Source of the DNA: Anaerolineales bacterium | Lineage (GTDB): Bacteria > Chloroflexota > Anaerolineae > Anaerolineales > UBA11579 | DNA: 64,000 bases | Assembly: GCA_019454165.1 (NCBI GenBank) | Contig: CP075367.1 | Coordinates: 1,652,805 to 1,716,804, forward strand | Reading direction: 5' to 3' | Part shown: positions 1 to 8,422 of the stretch, piece after piece | Layout: the number at the start of each line of letters is the position of its first letter | How positions within the stretch are numbered: position 1 is the stretch's first letter | Notes under the pieces: model-generated | The model's input: the letters and a program-made list of their open reading frames with translations, nothing else | Database searches by the model: none | What the model was told of the DNA's origin: nothing | Position numbers and translations under genes: made by a program

Positions 1-1
1 C

Positions 2-259
2 ACAAAGACCTGGTCGGTCGAGAATGCGGGCACATGCAACTGGAGTCCGGCCTACCAGCTTCTGTTCAGCCACGGTGACCGGATGGATGGTGCCCGCAAC
101 ACGCAATTGCAACGTCCGATCCTCGCCGGGGAGGTTGACAATATCTCGATCCTGCTGAAGGCGCCAACCGCCCCTGGCGAATACACCGGTTGGTGGACAC
201 TGGCCACCCCCGGCGGAGACGGCTTCGGGCATCTCTCAGTGGTCATCATCGTACCCTGA
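2..259 (+). CDS. C-terminal fragment of an NBR1-Ig-like domain protein (5' end outside window)
   Basis: The open frame runs in from the left edge and stops at TGA 257-259, leaving 85 visible residues. They fit the NBR1-type Ig-like domain: a WSVEN strand, a G-T-C-x-W turn (Cys12, Trp14), the L-L-F-S-H-G-D strand, an aliphatic P-x-A-P-G-E-Y segment and the closing FGHLSVVIIVP strand. In bacteria this beta-sandwich usually lies at the end of secreted or surface proteins, so an extracellular location is likely. This is inference, because the N-terminus is missing. The domain assignment comes from motif recognition only. Confidence 0.6.
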   Translation, partial: TKTWSVENAGTCNWSPAYQLLFSHGDRMDGARNTQLQRPILAGEVDNISILLKAPTAPGEYTGWWTLATPGGDGFGHLSVVIIVP

Positions 260-260
260 T

Positions 261-289
261 AAAAAAGCTGCGCAGTGCGCAGCTTTTTT
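261..289. terminator. Bidirectional intrinsic terminator
   Basis: A 13-bp A-run/GCTGCGC stem with a 3-nt loop and T-runs on both strands lies between two convergent genes. It overlaps the last bases of the minus-strand DUF1801 gene. Confidence 0.9.
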
Positions 290-681
290 TATTCTTTATC
301 GTCCGGGCGAGGCGTGATCTCGATCGCCTCACGCAGCAATGAGAGCACGCCGGGCAGCGTAGCGTCATCCACACTGTAGATCTTGACATGCCGGGCGCGC
401 TGGCCGGTGCCCTCCAGCAGAGCTTCGGGGTCTTCAAGATCTACCCCGCGCGGAAAGCCAAAGTTGATGTAATCCTTCTGAAAGATGATCACGCACACCA
501 GATGGGTGTAAGTTTCGGCATAGCCGTAGCCGAGCAGATGGGCCGCCTCGTCGATCTGCTCGATCACATCTGGGGCAAGGTCGAGGATCTGAGTGCGCAA
601 CTCCAGGGCAATGGCCTGGAGTTGCTCCGGGAAGCCCGCCAGGAAGGCGCGCAGCGAAGGCGTGATGCCGAGATCGGCCAT
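289..681 (-). CDS. DUF1801 (YdhG-like) family protein
   Basis: 130-residue soluble protein. It matches the DUF1801/YdhG-like fold: an N-terminal helix of LRAFLAGFP type, a central E-Q-I-D-E-A-A-H-L-L-G-Y-G-Y strand region, V-I-I-F-Q-K-D-Y-I-N-F-G-F, and a C-terminal acidic helix. Members are small and their biochemical role is poorly defined, though some have been called iron-chaperone-like. The ATG at 679-681 overlaps the TGA of the upstream DinB-like gene by one base (TGATG), so the two are translationally coupled. A second, divergent DUF1801 protein is at 15610-16023. Confidence 0.75.
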   Translation of the reverse strand: MADLGITPSLRAFLAGFPEQLQAIALELRTQILDLAPDVIEQIDEAAHLLGYGYAETYTHLVCVIIFQKDYINFGFPRGVDLEDPEALLEGTGQRARHVKIYSVDDATLPGVLSLLREAIEITPRPDDKE

Positions 682-1253
682 CAGGCTTCCTGCGCCTTCT
701 CGCCCAGCAGCACGCGCACATCGTTCACATGATGTAAGTTGTGATACAGCATGAAGAAGACCAGCTCACGCACGGTGAGCTTGCCGAGCACCGGGTGCGG
801 CAGGCGGGCTTTGTCGAGATCCTCATCCTTCCAGCCCGCCAGGGCGCTCTCCAGCTTGGCAGCGGATTGCTGCCAGCGCTGCAGCACGGCTTGCTTGGCG
901 GCCGCCAGATTCCCGGTGGGCATATCCATCTCGGCCACGAACTCGGGCGGCGATTGGGCGCCAGTCTCCAACTTGCTCTTGTACTCTGCGATCAGCTCCG
1001 GGTAGCGGCGGCTGGCCGCCGCGGCGCCCCAGATGAGCCCGGCGACGGCCTGCGGGACGCGCAGGCCGAGGGTAGCCGCCCGCACAGACTTGCTGAGGTG
1101 CCCCAGATTCTCGGCAGGCGACCACACTTGCGGCGGATGCTCGAAGAATACATCGGTAGGAATGGCGGCGAAGTATTCGGTCACCGTGTTGTTCGTGCGG
1201 GCCAGCTCCGCTTGGATCTCTGGCAGTGTGTAAGGGTCCATCCTCTGAATCAT
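681..1253 (-). CDS. DinB superfamily four-helix protein
   Basis: 190 residues from the ATG at 1251-1253, which is chosen because an AGAAAGAG site precedes it by about 5 nt. An alternative ATG lies four codons downstream. DinB-like proteins are four-helix bundles, often with a His triad binding a metal; here L-G-H-L-S and the late Y-H-N-L-H-H supply candidate ligands. Members include thiol transferases and mycothiol- or bacillithiol-dependent enzymes, but no substrate can be named. It is followed without a gap by the DUF1801 gene. The frame stays open beyond the start into the ino1 promoter, but that extension looks non-coding. Confidence 0.7.
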   Translation of the reverse strand: MIQRMDPYTLPEIQAELARTNNTVTEYFAAIPTDVFFEHPPQVWSPAENLGHLSKSVRAATLGLRVPQAVAGLIWGAAAASRRYPELIAEYKSKLETGAQSPPEFVAEMDMPTGNLAAAKQAVLQRWQQSAAKLESALAGWKDEDLDKARLPHPVLGKLTVRELVFFMLYHNLHHVNDVRVLLGEKAQEA

Positions 1254-1292
1254 AACTCTTTCTGGCCGGCGCCAATCGTCAATCGCAAGGTA

Positions 1293-1320
1293 TATAATCA
1301 CTTCAACGTTGCAAAGGAGA
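1293..1320 (+). promoter_or_regulatory. ino1 promoter -10 and ribosome-binding site
   Basis: A perfect TATAAT lies at 1293-1298 and AAAGGAG at 1313-1319, five bases ahead of the ino1 ATG at 1325. No good -35 is visible. The leader is about 20 nt, so this gene is not leaderless, unlike several others here. Confidence 0.65.
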
Positions 1321-1324
1321 CAGC

Positions 1325-2419
1325 ATGGCAAAAAATTCTTCCAAGGTACGCGTTGCGATCATTGGCGTTGGCAATTGTGCCAATTCCCTCGTGCAAGGCG
1401 TGCAGTATTACCAAAATGCAGCCGACACGGACGAAGTGCCCGGCTTGATGCATGTGAATCTGGGCGGCTATCACATCAGTGATATCGAGTTCTCTGCCGC
1501 GTTCGACGTGGTCGCGACCAAAGTTGGCAAAGACCTCAGCGAAGCCATTTGGGCCTACCCCAACAACACGATCAAATTTGCCGAAGTGCCCCACTTGGGC
1601 GTGGAAGTGCAACGCGGCATGACCCACGACGGCCTGGGCAAGTACCTGCGCGAAGTCGTGGAGAAGGCCCCCGGCGCTACGGCTGACATCGTCAAAGTAT
1701 TGAAGGACACCGGCACGGACGTGGTGGTAAGCTACCTGCCCGTAGGCTCTGAGATGGCCACCAAGTGGTACGTCGAGCAGATCCTTGAGGCTGGCGTCGG
1801 CTTCGTCAACTGCATCCCCGTGTTCATTGCCAGCCAGGACTATTGGGGCCAGCGCTTTGCTGAGCGCAACGTCCCCATCATTGGCGACGATATCAAGAGC
1901 CAGGTGGGCGCTACCATCACCCACCGCGCCCTGGCCCGATTGTTCGTGGAGCGCGGCGTGCACCTGGACCGCACCTACCAGCTGAACTTTGGCGGCAACA
2001 TGGACTTCTACAACATGCTGGAGCGCGAGCGCCTCGAGTCGAAGAAGATCTCCAAGACCGGCGCGGTTACCAGCATGCTGCCCTATGAGATGGACGGCGG
2101 CGATGTGCACGTTGGGCCGAGCGATTACGTGCCCTGGCTGACCGACCGCAAGTGGTGCCACATCCGCATGGAGGGCCGCGCCTTTGGCGACGTGCCGCTG
2201 CAGATGGAGGTCAAGCTGGAAGTGTGGGACTCGCCCAACTCGGCCGGCGTAGTGATCGACGCGATCCGCTGCATCAAGCTGGCGCAGGACCGCGGCATTG
2301 GCGGCCCGCTGATCGGCCCGTCTTCATACTTTATGAAGACCCCGCCGCAGCAGTTCACGGATGATCTGGCGCGCACCAATACTGAGACCTTCATTGCCGG
2401 CGAGAGCGTGAAAGCCTAG
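1325..2419 (+). CDS. ino1: Inositol-3-phosphate synthase
   Basis: 364 residues, the size of the actinobacterial enzyme (about 367 in Mycobacterium) and shorter than eukaryotic Ino1. It converts glucose 6-phosphate to 1D-myo-inositol 3-phosphate with NAD+ as a transient redox cofactor. The N-terminal Rossmann motif [14 protein letters not shown] starts at residue 12, the catalytic [15 protein letters not shown] block is near 185-200, and [20 protein letters not shown] follows. The resemblance to mycobacterial Ino1 is strong along the whole length. It suggests inositol phospholipids or inositol-based thiols or solutes. It is monocistronic, with its own promoter and a strong terminator. Confidence 0.96.
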   Translation: MAKNSSKVRVAIIGVGNCANSLVQGVQYYQNAADTDEVPGLMHVNLGGYHISDIEFSAAFDVVATKVGKDLSEAIWAYPNNTIKFAEVPHLGVEVQRGMTHDGLGKYLREVVEKAPGATADIVKVLKDTGTDVVVSYLPVGSEMATKWYVEQILEAGVGFVNCIPVFIASQDYWGQRFAERNVPIIGDDIKSQVGATITHRALARLFVERGVHLDRTYQLNFGGNMDFYNMLERERLESKKISKTGAVTSMLPYEMDGGDVHVGPSDYVPWLTDRKWCHIRMEGRAFGDVPLQMEVKLEVWDSPNSAGVVIDAIRCIKLAQDRGIGGPLIGPSSYFMKTPPQQFTDDLARTNTETFIAGESVKA

Positions 2420-2430
2420 GCGTAAAAACT

Positions 2431-2468
2431 AACAAAAAAGCGCAGCCAAATGGCTGCGCTTTTTTGTT
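2431..2468. terminator. Bidirectional terminator between ino1 and crcB
   Basis: AACAAAAAAGCGCAGCCA pairs with its complement across an AA loop, giving A- and T-runs on both sides. It serves both convergent genes and overlaps the crcB stop codon. Confidence 0.93.
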
Positions 2469-2844
2469 AGAAGGCCCGCTGCGCCAGGCTGGTGCCAGCC
2501 CAAACGGCCAACAAGCCCGCCAGGTTCGTGAGCGTAAAGTAAAGGGCAGCATGACCCAGCTGGCCGGCATTTAGCAGGTGAAACAATTCCAAACCGAAAC
2601 TGGAGAACGTGGTGTAGCCACCCAGGATGCCAGTAATGAGCAGGAGGCTATGCGCGCCCAGCAAACCGCGCTCGGAAAGCGATACAAAGACCAAGCCGAT
2701 CAGGAAGCACCCGCTCAAATTGACCAGTAAAGTGCCTAGGGGGAAGCTGGTTGGCTTGAACCACTCTTGCACCTGCGTGCCAATGGCGTAGCGCAAGACT
2801 GCCCCAACTGCGCCGCCAAACCCTACGAGAACAAAATTGCCCAT
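2467..2844 (-). CDS. crcB: Fluoride ion channel CrcB (Fluc)
   Basis: 125 residues with four predicted membrane helices, the usual size for a dual-topology Fluc subunit. The protein exports fluoride passively across the inner membrane and is expected to dimerise. Diagnostic motifs are GGAVGAVLRY near residue 9, the pore region LLVNLSGCFLIG, and GGYTTFSSF at about 77-85, which holds the central Na+ site and pore Phe residues. The ATG at 2842-2844 is preceded by AAAGGAG. That site is part of the switchable hairpin of the fluoride riboswitch immediately upstream, which independently supports the assignment. Confidence 0.97.
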   Translation of the reverse strand: MGNFVLVGFGGAVGAVLRYAIGTQVQEWFKPTSFPLGTLLVNLSGCFLIGLVFVSLSERGLLGAHSLLLITGILGGYTTFSSFGLELFHLLNAGQLGHAALYFTLTNLAGLLAVWAGTSLAQRAF

Positions 2845-2945
2845 ATGACTCCTTTCGCTCGTAGGAGTCATCAGCCCGGTGGCAGTTTGCGCGCTCGGCC
2901 GGGCCACAGCACCCAGCCCGTTGCGCGGGGCGAACTCCATCGCCC
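2845..2945 (-). promoter_or_regulatory. Fluoride riboswitch (crcB motif) with SD-sequestering expression platform
   Basis: On the minus strand the aptamer core reads GGGCGATGGAGTTCGCC (from 2945), then CAAACTGCC and GGGCTGATGACTCCTAC (to 2861), the conserved crcB-RNA signature. GGAG at 2938-2935 can pair with CTCC at 2867-2864 in the bound fold. The same TGACTCC segment (2870-2864) pairs perfectly with GGAGTCA (2852-2846), which contains the crcB Shine-Dalgarno. Without fluoride the SD should be hidden, and with fluoride it should be freed. About 38 nt are inserted between the first stem and CAAACTGCC and can form an extra hairpin. Confidence 0.93.
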
Positions 2946-2981
2946 ATGCTGGCTATCTTACCCCCGCGTGGGTATGCCCCT

Positions 2982-2987
2982 TATAAT
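2982..2987 (+). promoter_or_regulatory. -10 hexamer for a leaderless epimerase mRNA
   Basis: A perfect TATAAT ends 7 nt before the ATG at 2995 and no Shine-Dalgarno fits between, so transcription should begin at or within 1-2 nt of the start codon. No clear -35 is seen. Confidence 0.55.
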
Positions 2988-2994
2988 CCACGCC

Positions 2995-3978
2995 ATGAAC
3001 GTGTTAGTGACCGGAGCCACCGGCTTCATCGGCGGGCATATTGCCAAATCCGCGTTGGCGCAGGGCTGGCAGGTGCGCGGCCTGCGCCGCAACCCGGCCC
3101 ATACCGGCCACCTGGAAGCCGGCGAGCCGGTGGAGTGGATGCAGGGCGACCTGAACGACGCAGCCAGCCTGGCGCTCGCCATGGCCGGCGTGGATGTGGT
3201 ATTCCACGCCGCGGCCTACTACCCGCGGCGGGAGCGCCAGCGCACCCGCCAGCAGCACCTGGATGCGGCCCAGGCCGAGATGGAAGGCGTGCTGGCGGCG
3301 GCCAAAGCGGCCGGGGTGCGCCGCATGGTGTATACCTCGGCCCTGTTCTGCATTGCCAATGTGGCGCCGGATGCCGGCCGCCTGGCCGACGAGCGGGATG
3401 TGTACCAACTGGGCGACTTCCCGGAGAGTGCCTATTTTGAAACCAAGATCCTGATGGAGCAGATCGCCCTGGCGGCCAACGGGCCGCAGCTGGAAGTGGT
3501 GGTGACCAACCCCACCGCAGTCTTCGGCCCGGGTGACCTCAACAAGACCCTGGGCAGCCTGCTGATCCTGGCCGCCAAAGGCTACTTCGTGGCCTGGCTG
3601 CCGGCCGAGGCCAACGTGGTGGATGTGCGCGATGTGGCCGATGCGCACATCCAGGCCGCCCTGAAAGGGCGGCCGGGTGAGCGCTACATTCTGGGCGGGC
3701 ACAACCTCTCGGTCAAGGACGCCTTCACCATTGTGGCGGCGGTGGCCGGGCGGCGGCCGCCGCGCTTCGCCATCCCGCTGTGGCTGGTCGACCCGGTCGT
3801 CTGGCTGGGCGACCGCCTCCCGGCCATCCCCCTGCCCGCCAACCACCTGCGCAGCGTGCGCCGCTGGCAGGCTTATAATACGGCCAAGGCCGAGCAGGAG
3901 CTGGGTATGCGCGCCCGCCCCTTCGCTGACACGGTAAGAGACTCCCTGGCCTGGTTCGTATCCCACGGCGACCTGTAA
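2995..3978 (+). CDS. NAD(P)-dependent epimerase/dehydratase (dihydroflavonol-reductase-like)
   Basis: 327 residues of the extended short-chain dehydrogenase family. The Rossmann motif VTGATGFIGGHIA is at residues 5-17, D-V-V-F-H-A-A-A follows near 65, Y-T-S-A gives the catalytic Ser, and Y-F-E-T-K is the YxxxK pair near 150. The overall pattern is that of dihydroflavonol-4-reductase/hopanoid-associated NAD-sugar epimerase relatives. The substrate is unknown; a lipid or sugar nucleotide is plausible because plsY starts 4 nt after the stop. The frame is open upstream through the riboswitch region, but ATG 2995 is preferred for its TATAAT placement and because the domain starts at once. Confidence 0.85.
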   Translation: MNVLVTGATGFIGGHIAKSALAQGWQVRGLRRNPAHTGHLEAGEPVEWMQGDLNDAASLALAMAGVDVVFHAAAYYPRRERQRTRQQHLDAAQAEMEGVLAAAKAAGVRRMVYTSALFCIANVAPDAGRLADERDVYQLGDFPESAYFETKILMEQIALAANGPQLEVVVTNPTAVFGPGDLNKTLGSLLILAAKGYFVAWLPAEANVVDVRDVADAHIQAALKGRPGERYILGGHNLSVKDAFTIVAAVAGRRPPRFAIPLWLVDPVVWLGDRLPAIPLPANHLRSVRRWQAYNTAKAEQELGMRARPFADTVRDSLAWFVSHGDL

Positions 3979-3982
3979 TCTG

Positions 3983-4615
3983 ATGCCCCCACTCCTTCTC
4001 GCATTGTTGATCGGCTATCTGCTGGGTTCGATTCCCTTCGCACACATCATTGCCCGCGCCGTCGGCGGGGTTGAGCTGGCCGAAGTCGGCAGCCGCAATG
4101 TTGGCACACGCAACCTGACCCGCAATCTGGGCCTGGGCTGGGGCGTGCTAGGCGGCGTGCTGGACTTCTCCAAGGGCTTGGCCGCCATGGCCATCGGCGA
4201 AGCCGTGGCCGGCGGCCACCCCTGGTGGATGCTGGCCGGCACGGCAGCCGTGGCCGGCCACAACTGGCCGGTCTGGCTGCGCTTCCGCGGCGGCAAGGGG
4301 CTGGCGACCGCGCTGGGCGCGGCCGCCTGGGTGGCGGCCTGGCCCGAGCTGGCGATTGTGTTCGCGCTGGGCTGGGTGGTGCAACGGCTGACCGGCAACA
4401 TCACGCTGACCGCCGCGGTGGGCTTTGTAGTGATGCTGCTGAGCCTGCAAGCAACCGGCCGGCCGCCGGAAGTGACCTATTTTGTGCTCAGCCTGGCCGC
4501 GGCAGTGCTGCTGGCCACCTGGCCGGATATCTCCGCCAAGCTGAAGAAGCCCGGCGAAGTCCAGAAGTATTTCAAAGACCCCAATGCGGTCTACAAGAAG
4601 AAAACCTCTCGCTAA
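3983..4615 (+). CDS. plsY: Acyl-phosphate:glycerol-3-phosphate acyltransferase PlsY
   Basis: 210-residue polytopic inner-membrane enzyme of the first step of phospholipid synthesis, transferring an acyl group from acyl-phosphate to glycerol 3-phosphate. Signature blocks are L-L-G-S-I-P-F-A-H near residue 14, G-S-R-N-V-G-T-R-N-L near 36-45 (a variant of the SGNIGATN-type motif), and G-H-N-W-P-V-W-L-R-F-R-G-G-K-G near 90-105, the phosphate-binding loop. About five hydrophobic helices are visible. It starts 4 nt after the epimerase stop and is followed by the EEP hydrolase after 22 nt, so a three-gene operon is likely. The C-terminus is lysine-rich. Confidence 0.93.
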   Translation: MPPLLLALLIGYLLGSIPFAHIIARAVGGVELAEVGSRNVGTRNLTRNLGLGWGVLGGVLDFSKGLAAMAIGEAVAGGHPWWMLAGTAAVAGHNWPVWLRFRGGKGLATALGAAAWVAAWPELAIVFALGWVVQRLTGNITLTAAVGFVVMLLSLQATGRPPEVTYFVLSLAAAVLLATWPDISAKLKKPGEVQKYFKDPNAVYKKKTSR

Positions 4616-4637
4616 CCTCGCCTCGGAAAGGAAATCT

Positions 4638-6560
4638 ATGCTTTCAACCATTCGTACTGACCTCAAATCCTACTGGGTGCGCTGGCTGTTCGCCGCCATC
4701 ACAGTCACCTTTGGCCTGCAGGAGCTGCGCGTCCTGTTCGTCAGCTTCGTGGGCTACCTGCGTGACTCAACCGGCATGAGCTCGCTGAGCCTGGCGCCGA
4801 TCGCGGTTGGCGTATTCGCCCTGGCGTTTCTGGCCGGGCCGCTCAACCGCCTGCTGGGCACGCGCCGCACACTGTGGCTGACCGCCGGCGGCCTGGCCAT
4901 GCTGCGCGTGGCTGAGCAAGTGTCGCAGACCGCGCTGATGGACCTGTACCTGTCCTCGGCGGCGGTGGCCCTATTCCTCATGTGGATCCCGTTGGCGGTG
5001 GGCATCTCGCGCGCCCGCGGCGGCCACATTCCGCAGCACCTCGGCCTGGGCTGGCTGCTGGGTCTGGTGCTGGACAGCAGTTTGCAGATCGCCTTCGGCA
5101 CGCTGGACCTGCCCTGGCAGCCCGGCGTCCTCGCGCTGCTGCTGGTGGCCGTGCTGGCCGCCCTGCAACTGTGGACGCTGAGCAAGCTGGTGGTCGATGC
5201 ACCCTCCACCACGGATGGCAGCTGGACCAGCTCGGCGGCCCTGCTGGCGATCGGCCCCTGGGTCTTCCTGCAGCTGATGGTGTTCCAGAACACGGCGCTG
5301 TTCTCCTCCATGAGCGGATGGGGCACGCCGGCCGCCGGCGCGGCCTTGCTGCTGGGCAATGTGATGGGGCTGTGGCACATTGCCAGAGTGGCACCGCAAC
5401 GCAGCTGGCTCAACCTGCTGGTGTATGGGCTTGTATTGCTGGCACTATTACTGCTGGCCTTCAACCAGCCGCTGGCTCCGCTGCTGTTCCTGTTCCTGGG
5501 CCAGATCTTCAGCCTAGCCATGGGTTTCTTCATTTTCACCGGCGCAGGCGCGGTGGCCGGCAAGCCCGGGCTGCTCAGCAGCACCCTGTTCAGCGGTCTG
5601 GGGCAGATCGTGTTCGTGCTGATCACCTTTGTTTACTATGCCTCGTACGATATTGACTTCGGCATCCGCTCCGGCACCCTGCTCCCGGTGGCCGCGGTGC
5701 TGGTGACGATCTTCCTGCTGATCTCCTCACGGGCCAAGGCCGACAAGGCCAAGGAGTTCAAGCCGCTGTATTCCCCCATGGCCCTGGCGGCCGCGGCTCT
5801 CGTAGTGCCGCTGCTGCTGACCCTTAGCTGGAAGAGCCCGGCGGCGCAGCCGATCGATACCAACACCTTCCGCGTGATCAACTACAACATCCACGACGCG
5901 GTGAACACGGACGGCCGCGTAGACCCCGAGGCGTTGGCGCGCATCATCGAGGAAAGCGGCGCCGACGTGGTGGGCCTGCAAGAGATCTCACGCGGCTGGC
6001 TGATCTGGGGCGGCATGGACATGCTGGAATGGCTGGCCCAGCGCCTGGATATGCAGTACATCTGGGGGCCGACCGCCGACGCCCAATGGGGCAACGCCAT
6101 CCTGACCCGCCTGCCGATTATCAGCTACACCAACAACCCGCTCCCGCCGGAGGATGTGCTGTTGCTGCGCGGCTACCTGTACGCTGAGATCGAGATAAAC
6201 GGGCAGACCCTGCATGTGATCGACACCCACTTCAGCGAGAAAGCCGGCCAGGACGATATCCGCGCCCAGCAAGCCTCGGTGCTGGTGGACGTGGCGGCGG
6301 GCCGCCCGGCCACCATCGTGATGGGCGACCTGAACTCCCTGCCCGACTCGCTGGCCCTGGACGTGATGCTGGGCGGTGGCTTCATCGACATCTCACGCGA
6401 GAGTGGGCTGAGCAACACGTTCACCTACCCCTCGTTCGCAGCCGACCACCAGATCGACTACATCTTCATCTCGCCTGACCTGCAGTTCAGCGACTTCGCC
6501 ATCCCGCTGACGACGGCGTCAGACCACCTGCCGCTTTCGGTGACGATCACCCTACCTTAA
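4638..6560 (+). CDS. Multispanning membrane protein fused to an endonuclease/exonuclease/phosphatase (EEP) domain
   Basis: 640 residues from ATG 4638, which is preceded by GGAAAGGAA. Residues about 1-390 are hydrophobic with ten to twelve helices, resembling an MFS-like bundle. Residues about 410-640 form a complete EEP domain: N-Y-N-I-H-D, G-A-D-V-V-G-L-Q-E-I, D-T-H-F-S, M-G-D-L-N-S-L-P-D and the terminal S-D-H-L-P-L, carrying the Asn, Glu, Asp and His catalytic set. The arrangement recalls Cwh43/PGAP2-interacting proteins, whose EEP domain acts on lipid head groups. A membrane-lipid phosphodiesterase is a reasonable guess given plsY upstream. The order membrane-then-EEP is clear, the function inferred. 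Confidence 0.8.
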   Translation: MLSTIRTDLKSYWVRWLFAAITVTFGLQELRVLFVSFVGYLRDSTGMSSLSLAPIAVGVFALAFLAGPLNRLLGTRRTLWLTAGGLAMLRVAEQVSQTALMDLYLSSAAVALFLMWIPLAVGISRARGGHIPQHLGLGWLLGLVLDSSLQIAFGTLDLPWQPGVLALLLVAVLAALQLWTLSKLVVDAPSTTDGSWTSSAALLAIGPWVFLQLMVFQNTALFSSMSGWGTPAAGAALLLGNVMGLWHIARVAPQRSWLNLLVYGLVLLALLLLAFNQPLAPLLFLFLGQIFSLAMGFFIFTGAGAVAGKPGLLSSTLFSGLGQIVFVLITFVYYASYDIDFGIRSGTLLPVAAVLVTIFLLISSRAKADKAKEFKPLYSPMALAAAALVVPLLLTLSWKSPAAQPIDTNTFRVINYNIHDAVNTDGRVDPEALARIIEESGADVVGLQEISRGWLIWGGMDMLEWLAQRLDMQYIWGPTADAQWGNAILTRLPIISYTNNPLPPEDVLLLRGYLYAEIEINGQTLHVIDTHFSEKAGQDDIRAQQASVLVDVAAGRPATIVMGDLNSLPDSLALDVMLGGGFIDISRESGLSNTFTYPSFAADHQIDYIFISPDLQFSDFAIPLTTASDHLPLSVTITLP

Positions 6561-6593
6561 CAAAAAAGCCCGGCGAACGCCGGGCTTTCTTGT
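6561..6593. terminator. Bidirectional terminator
   Basis: AAAGCCCGGCG/CGCCGGGCTTT stem with a 2-nt AA loop, flanked by an A-run and a T-rich tail, between two convergent genes. Confidence 0.9.
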
Positions 6594-8348
6594 TTAAGGC
6601 TGGCTGAGGAACAAGGGCTCGCCGTCGTTCTTGCCGCCCTGGATGATGCCATTGTCTACGGCAGCATCGCTGATGTACTCGGGATAGAACATAGTGACCG
6701 GAGGCACGCGGTATTGCAGGATGCTGGCATCCTGATGCATGTAGGCCAGGATAGCCGGATACAGGTCTTGCAAGACGGTGATCTCGTCATAGGCTTCGAA
6801 CTGCGCCCCTTCCGGCCAGCGAATGGCCAGGAAGCTGCCGAAGCGGTCTTGGATATCAAAGCGATTGATGTCGTTGATGGTGTAGCCGCCGCGCCCGGTG
6901 GCGTAGCAATTCTTGCTGAGATACGGCCCGTGATCGCCGGCCACGATGACGATGGCGGTCGGGTCATTGGCCAGCAGCAGGTCGAGGTCAGTGCGCATTT
7001 CTACATTAGCAACGGCCAGGCGCTGCTCGAACAGCTTGGTCTCGTTGGGTAAACACTCACCGGAGTTCTGGCTGTGCCCTGGGGCATACGAGTGGGCATA
7101 AAGGAACACGGGATCGGCAGGCACATCGCCAAACAGATCCAGCTTCTGCTGTTCGAACTGCTTGGCGGTGCTGGCGTCAAAGCCAATGTCAAAGCGGAAC
7201 TCGCCCAGCAGAATGCTGTCGAGCAGCACGAGTGAGGCGGGGCGCTCTTGTGGGAACGAAACGTCGTAACTTGAGCCTACTTCCTGGAAGAAGAAGTCAG
7301 AGGCAAAGTAGCCATAGGTGCGATAGCCCATCCGCTGAAAGATCTGGTGCACAACGCCTGCTCCGGATGTGCCGATGCGCGTATCCCCATAGAAATCCAA
7401 AGAGGCATTCATCAGCGAGCCGATGGAAACCACAGAGTACGAGCCGATCGAATAGTTGTGCGGGTACATGGTGAAGCCGTGCTGCTGCAGATACAGCTCC
7501 TGCTCGCTATTGTCAATGCCATACTGCAGCATGGTTTCATTGGCAACATACGAGTCGTAGACCAGCAGATAGATGTTGGGCTTCGTTTCCGGGTCCACCG
7601 GCACGGCGCTAAAGAGTGGATGGTCGTGAATGTCCAAGGATACCGGGATCTGTTTCCCCAGATCGACCTGGGCGACTGTGTTGGAAACAAAAAAGGCGGT
7701 GACAAGCAACAACAGTAAGTTGCGGTGGCGAGAAGGGTACAGCAACGCAAACAGAACGATCAAAGCCAGCATGATGCCAAGCTGAATGCGCAGATCGCCC
7801 TCGGCGAACCACAGGAAACTGGCGCTGAGCACGGCCATATTGGTGATCATGAACAAAAAGATCACACTGAGGATTCGCAGGACCGCCGGATCGGCGAAAC
7901 GGCTCAGCAGTTTTGGCAGAGCCACCACCAGGAGGACAGAAACGGCCAAGAATGCCAGCAACAGGAACAAATTCTGCGGGAAGGAAACCTGTTGGGTGTT
8001 ATTGAGCAGATACTGGACCACCGGCGCCAAAGGCAGCAAGAGCAGCAGCCAATCCGTGGGACGCCAGGCGGCTGCCGGCGATTCGGAAGCGGCGGCCAGC
8101 GGTTTTTGGCGCAATGCCAACGCAATACCCAGGGCGATGGCGCTGCCCGCTAGCAGCCAGGGCCACAGCGCATTGACGAAGGCCAGGTTGACGCCGGCCG
8201 GCAGCTTGCGGGCCTGCTGCAGCACGAGCAGCAGCGCACCGCAGTATGCTGCCACAACCGCCAGGGGGATCGATACGCCTGGCCCCCAGGCAACCGATGC
8301 AGGCCAGCGCTTTAGTTTAGTGGTGATGGTTTCGATATTTTGGCTCAT
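6594..8348 (-). CDS. Membrane-anchored sulfatase-like (alkaline phosphatase superfamily) protein
   Basis: 584 residues. The N-terminal 210 or so hold about six hydrophobic helices. From about residue 260 comes a periplasmic or extracellular hydrolase domain that opens P-N-I-Y-L-L-V-Y-D-S-Y, with the metal-binding Asp and a following Ser-rich loop, and later I-V-I-V-A-G-D-H-G-P, the conserved DHG metal site. This layout is shared by LTA synthase/phosphoethanolamine transferase-type enzymes, which act on lipids or surface glycans. The canonical C-x-P-S-R sulfatase signature is not seen, so phosphotransferase or phosphodiesterase activity is more likely. ATG 8348 is chosen; a TTG lies seven codons upstream. 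Confidence 0.78.
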   Translation of the reverse strand: MSQNIETITTKLKRWPASVAWGPGVSIPLAVVAAYCGALLLVLQQARKLPAGVNLAFVNALWPWLLAGSAIALGIALALRQKPLAAASESPAAAWRPTDWLLLLLPLAPVVQYLLNNTQQVSFPQNLFLLLAFLAVSVLLVVALPKLLSRFADPAVLRILSVIFLFMITNMAVLSASFLWFAEGDLRIQLGIMLALIVLFALLYPSRHRNLLLLLVTAFFVSNTVAQVDLGKQIPVSLDIHDHPLFSAVPVDPETKPNIYLLVYDSYVANETMLQYGIDNSEQELYLQQHGFTMYPHNYSIGSYSVVSIGSLMNASLDFYGDTRIGTSGAGVVHQIFQRMGYRTYGYFASDFFFQEVGSSYDVSFPQERPASLVLLDSILLGEFRFDIGFDASTAKQFEQQKLDLFGDVPADPVFLYAHSYAPGHSQNSGECLPNETKLFEQRLAVANVEMRTDLDLLLANDPTAIVIVAGDHGPYLSKNCYATGRGGYTINDINRFDIQDRFGSFLAIRWPEGAQFEAYDEITVLQDLYPAILAYMHQDASILQYRVPPVTMFYPEYISDAAVDNGIIQGGKNDGEPLFLSQP

Positions 8349-8422
8349 GAATGTGAGGATAACACGCAACCCACTGGACAGTTAAGCTATATAAGAATAC
8401 AGTCATCTTCAGAGGTAAGTAG

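Noticed and set aside
2767..2994. N-terminal extension of the epimerase through the riboswitch region
   Set aside because: The Rossmann motif begins right after ATG 2995 and TATAAT is correctly placed; the upstream frame overlaps the conserved aptamer on the other strand.
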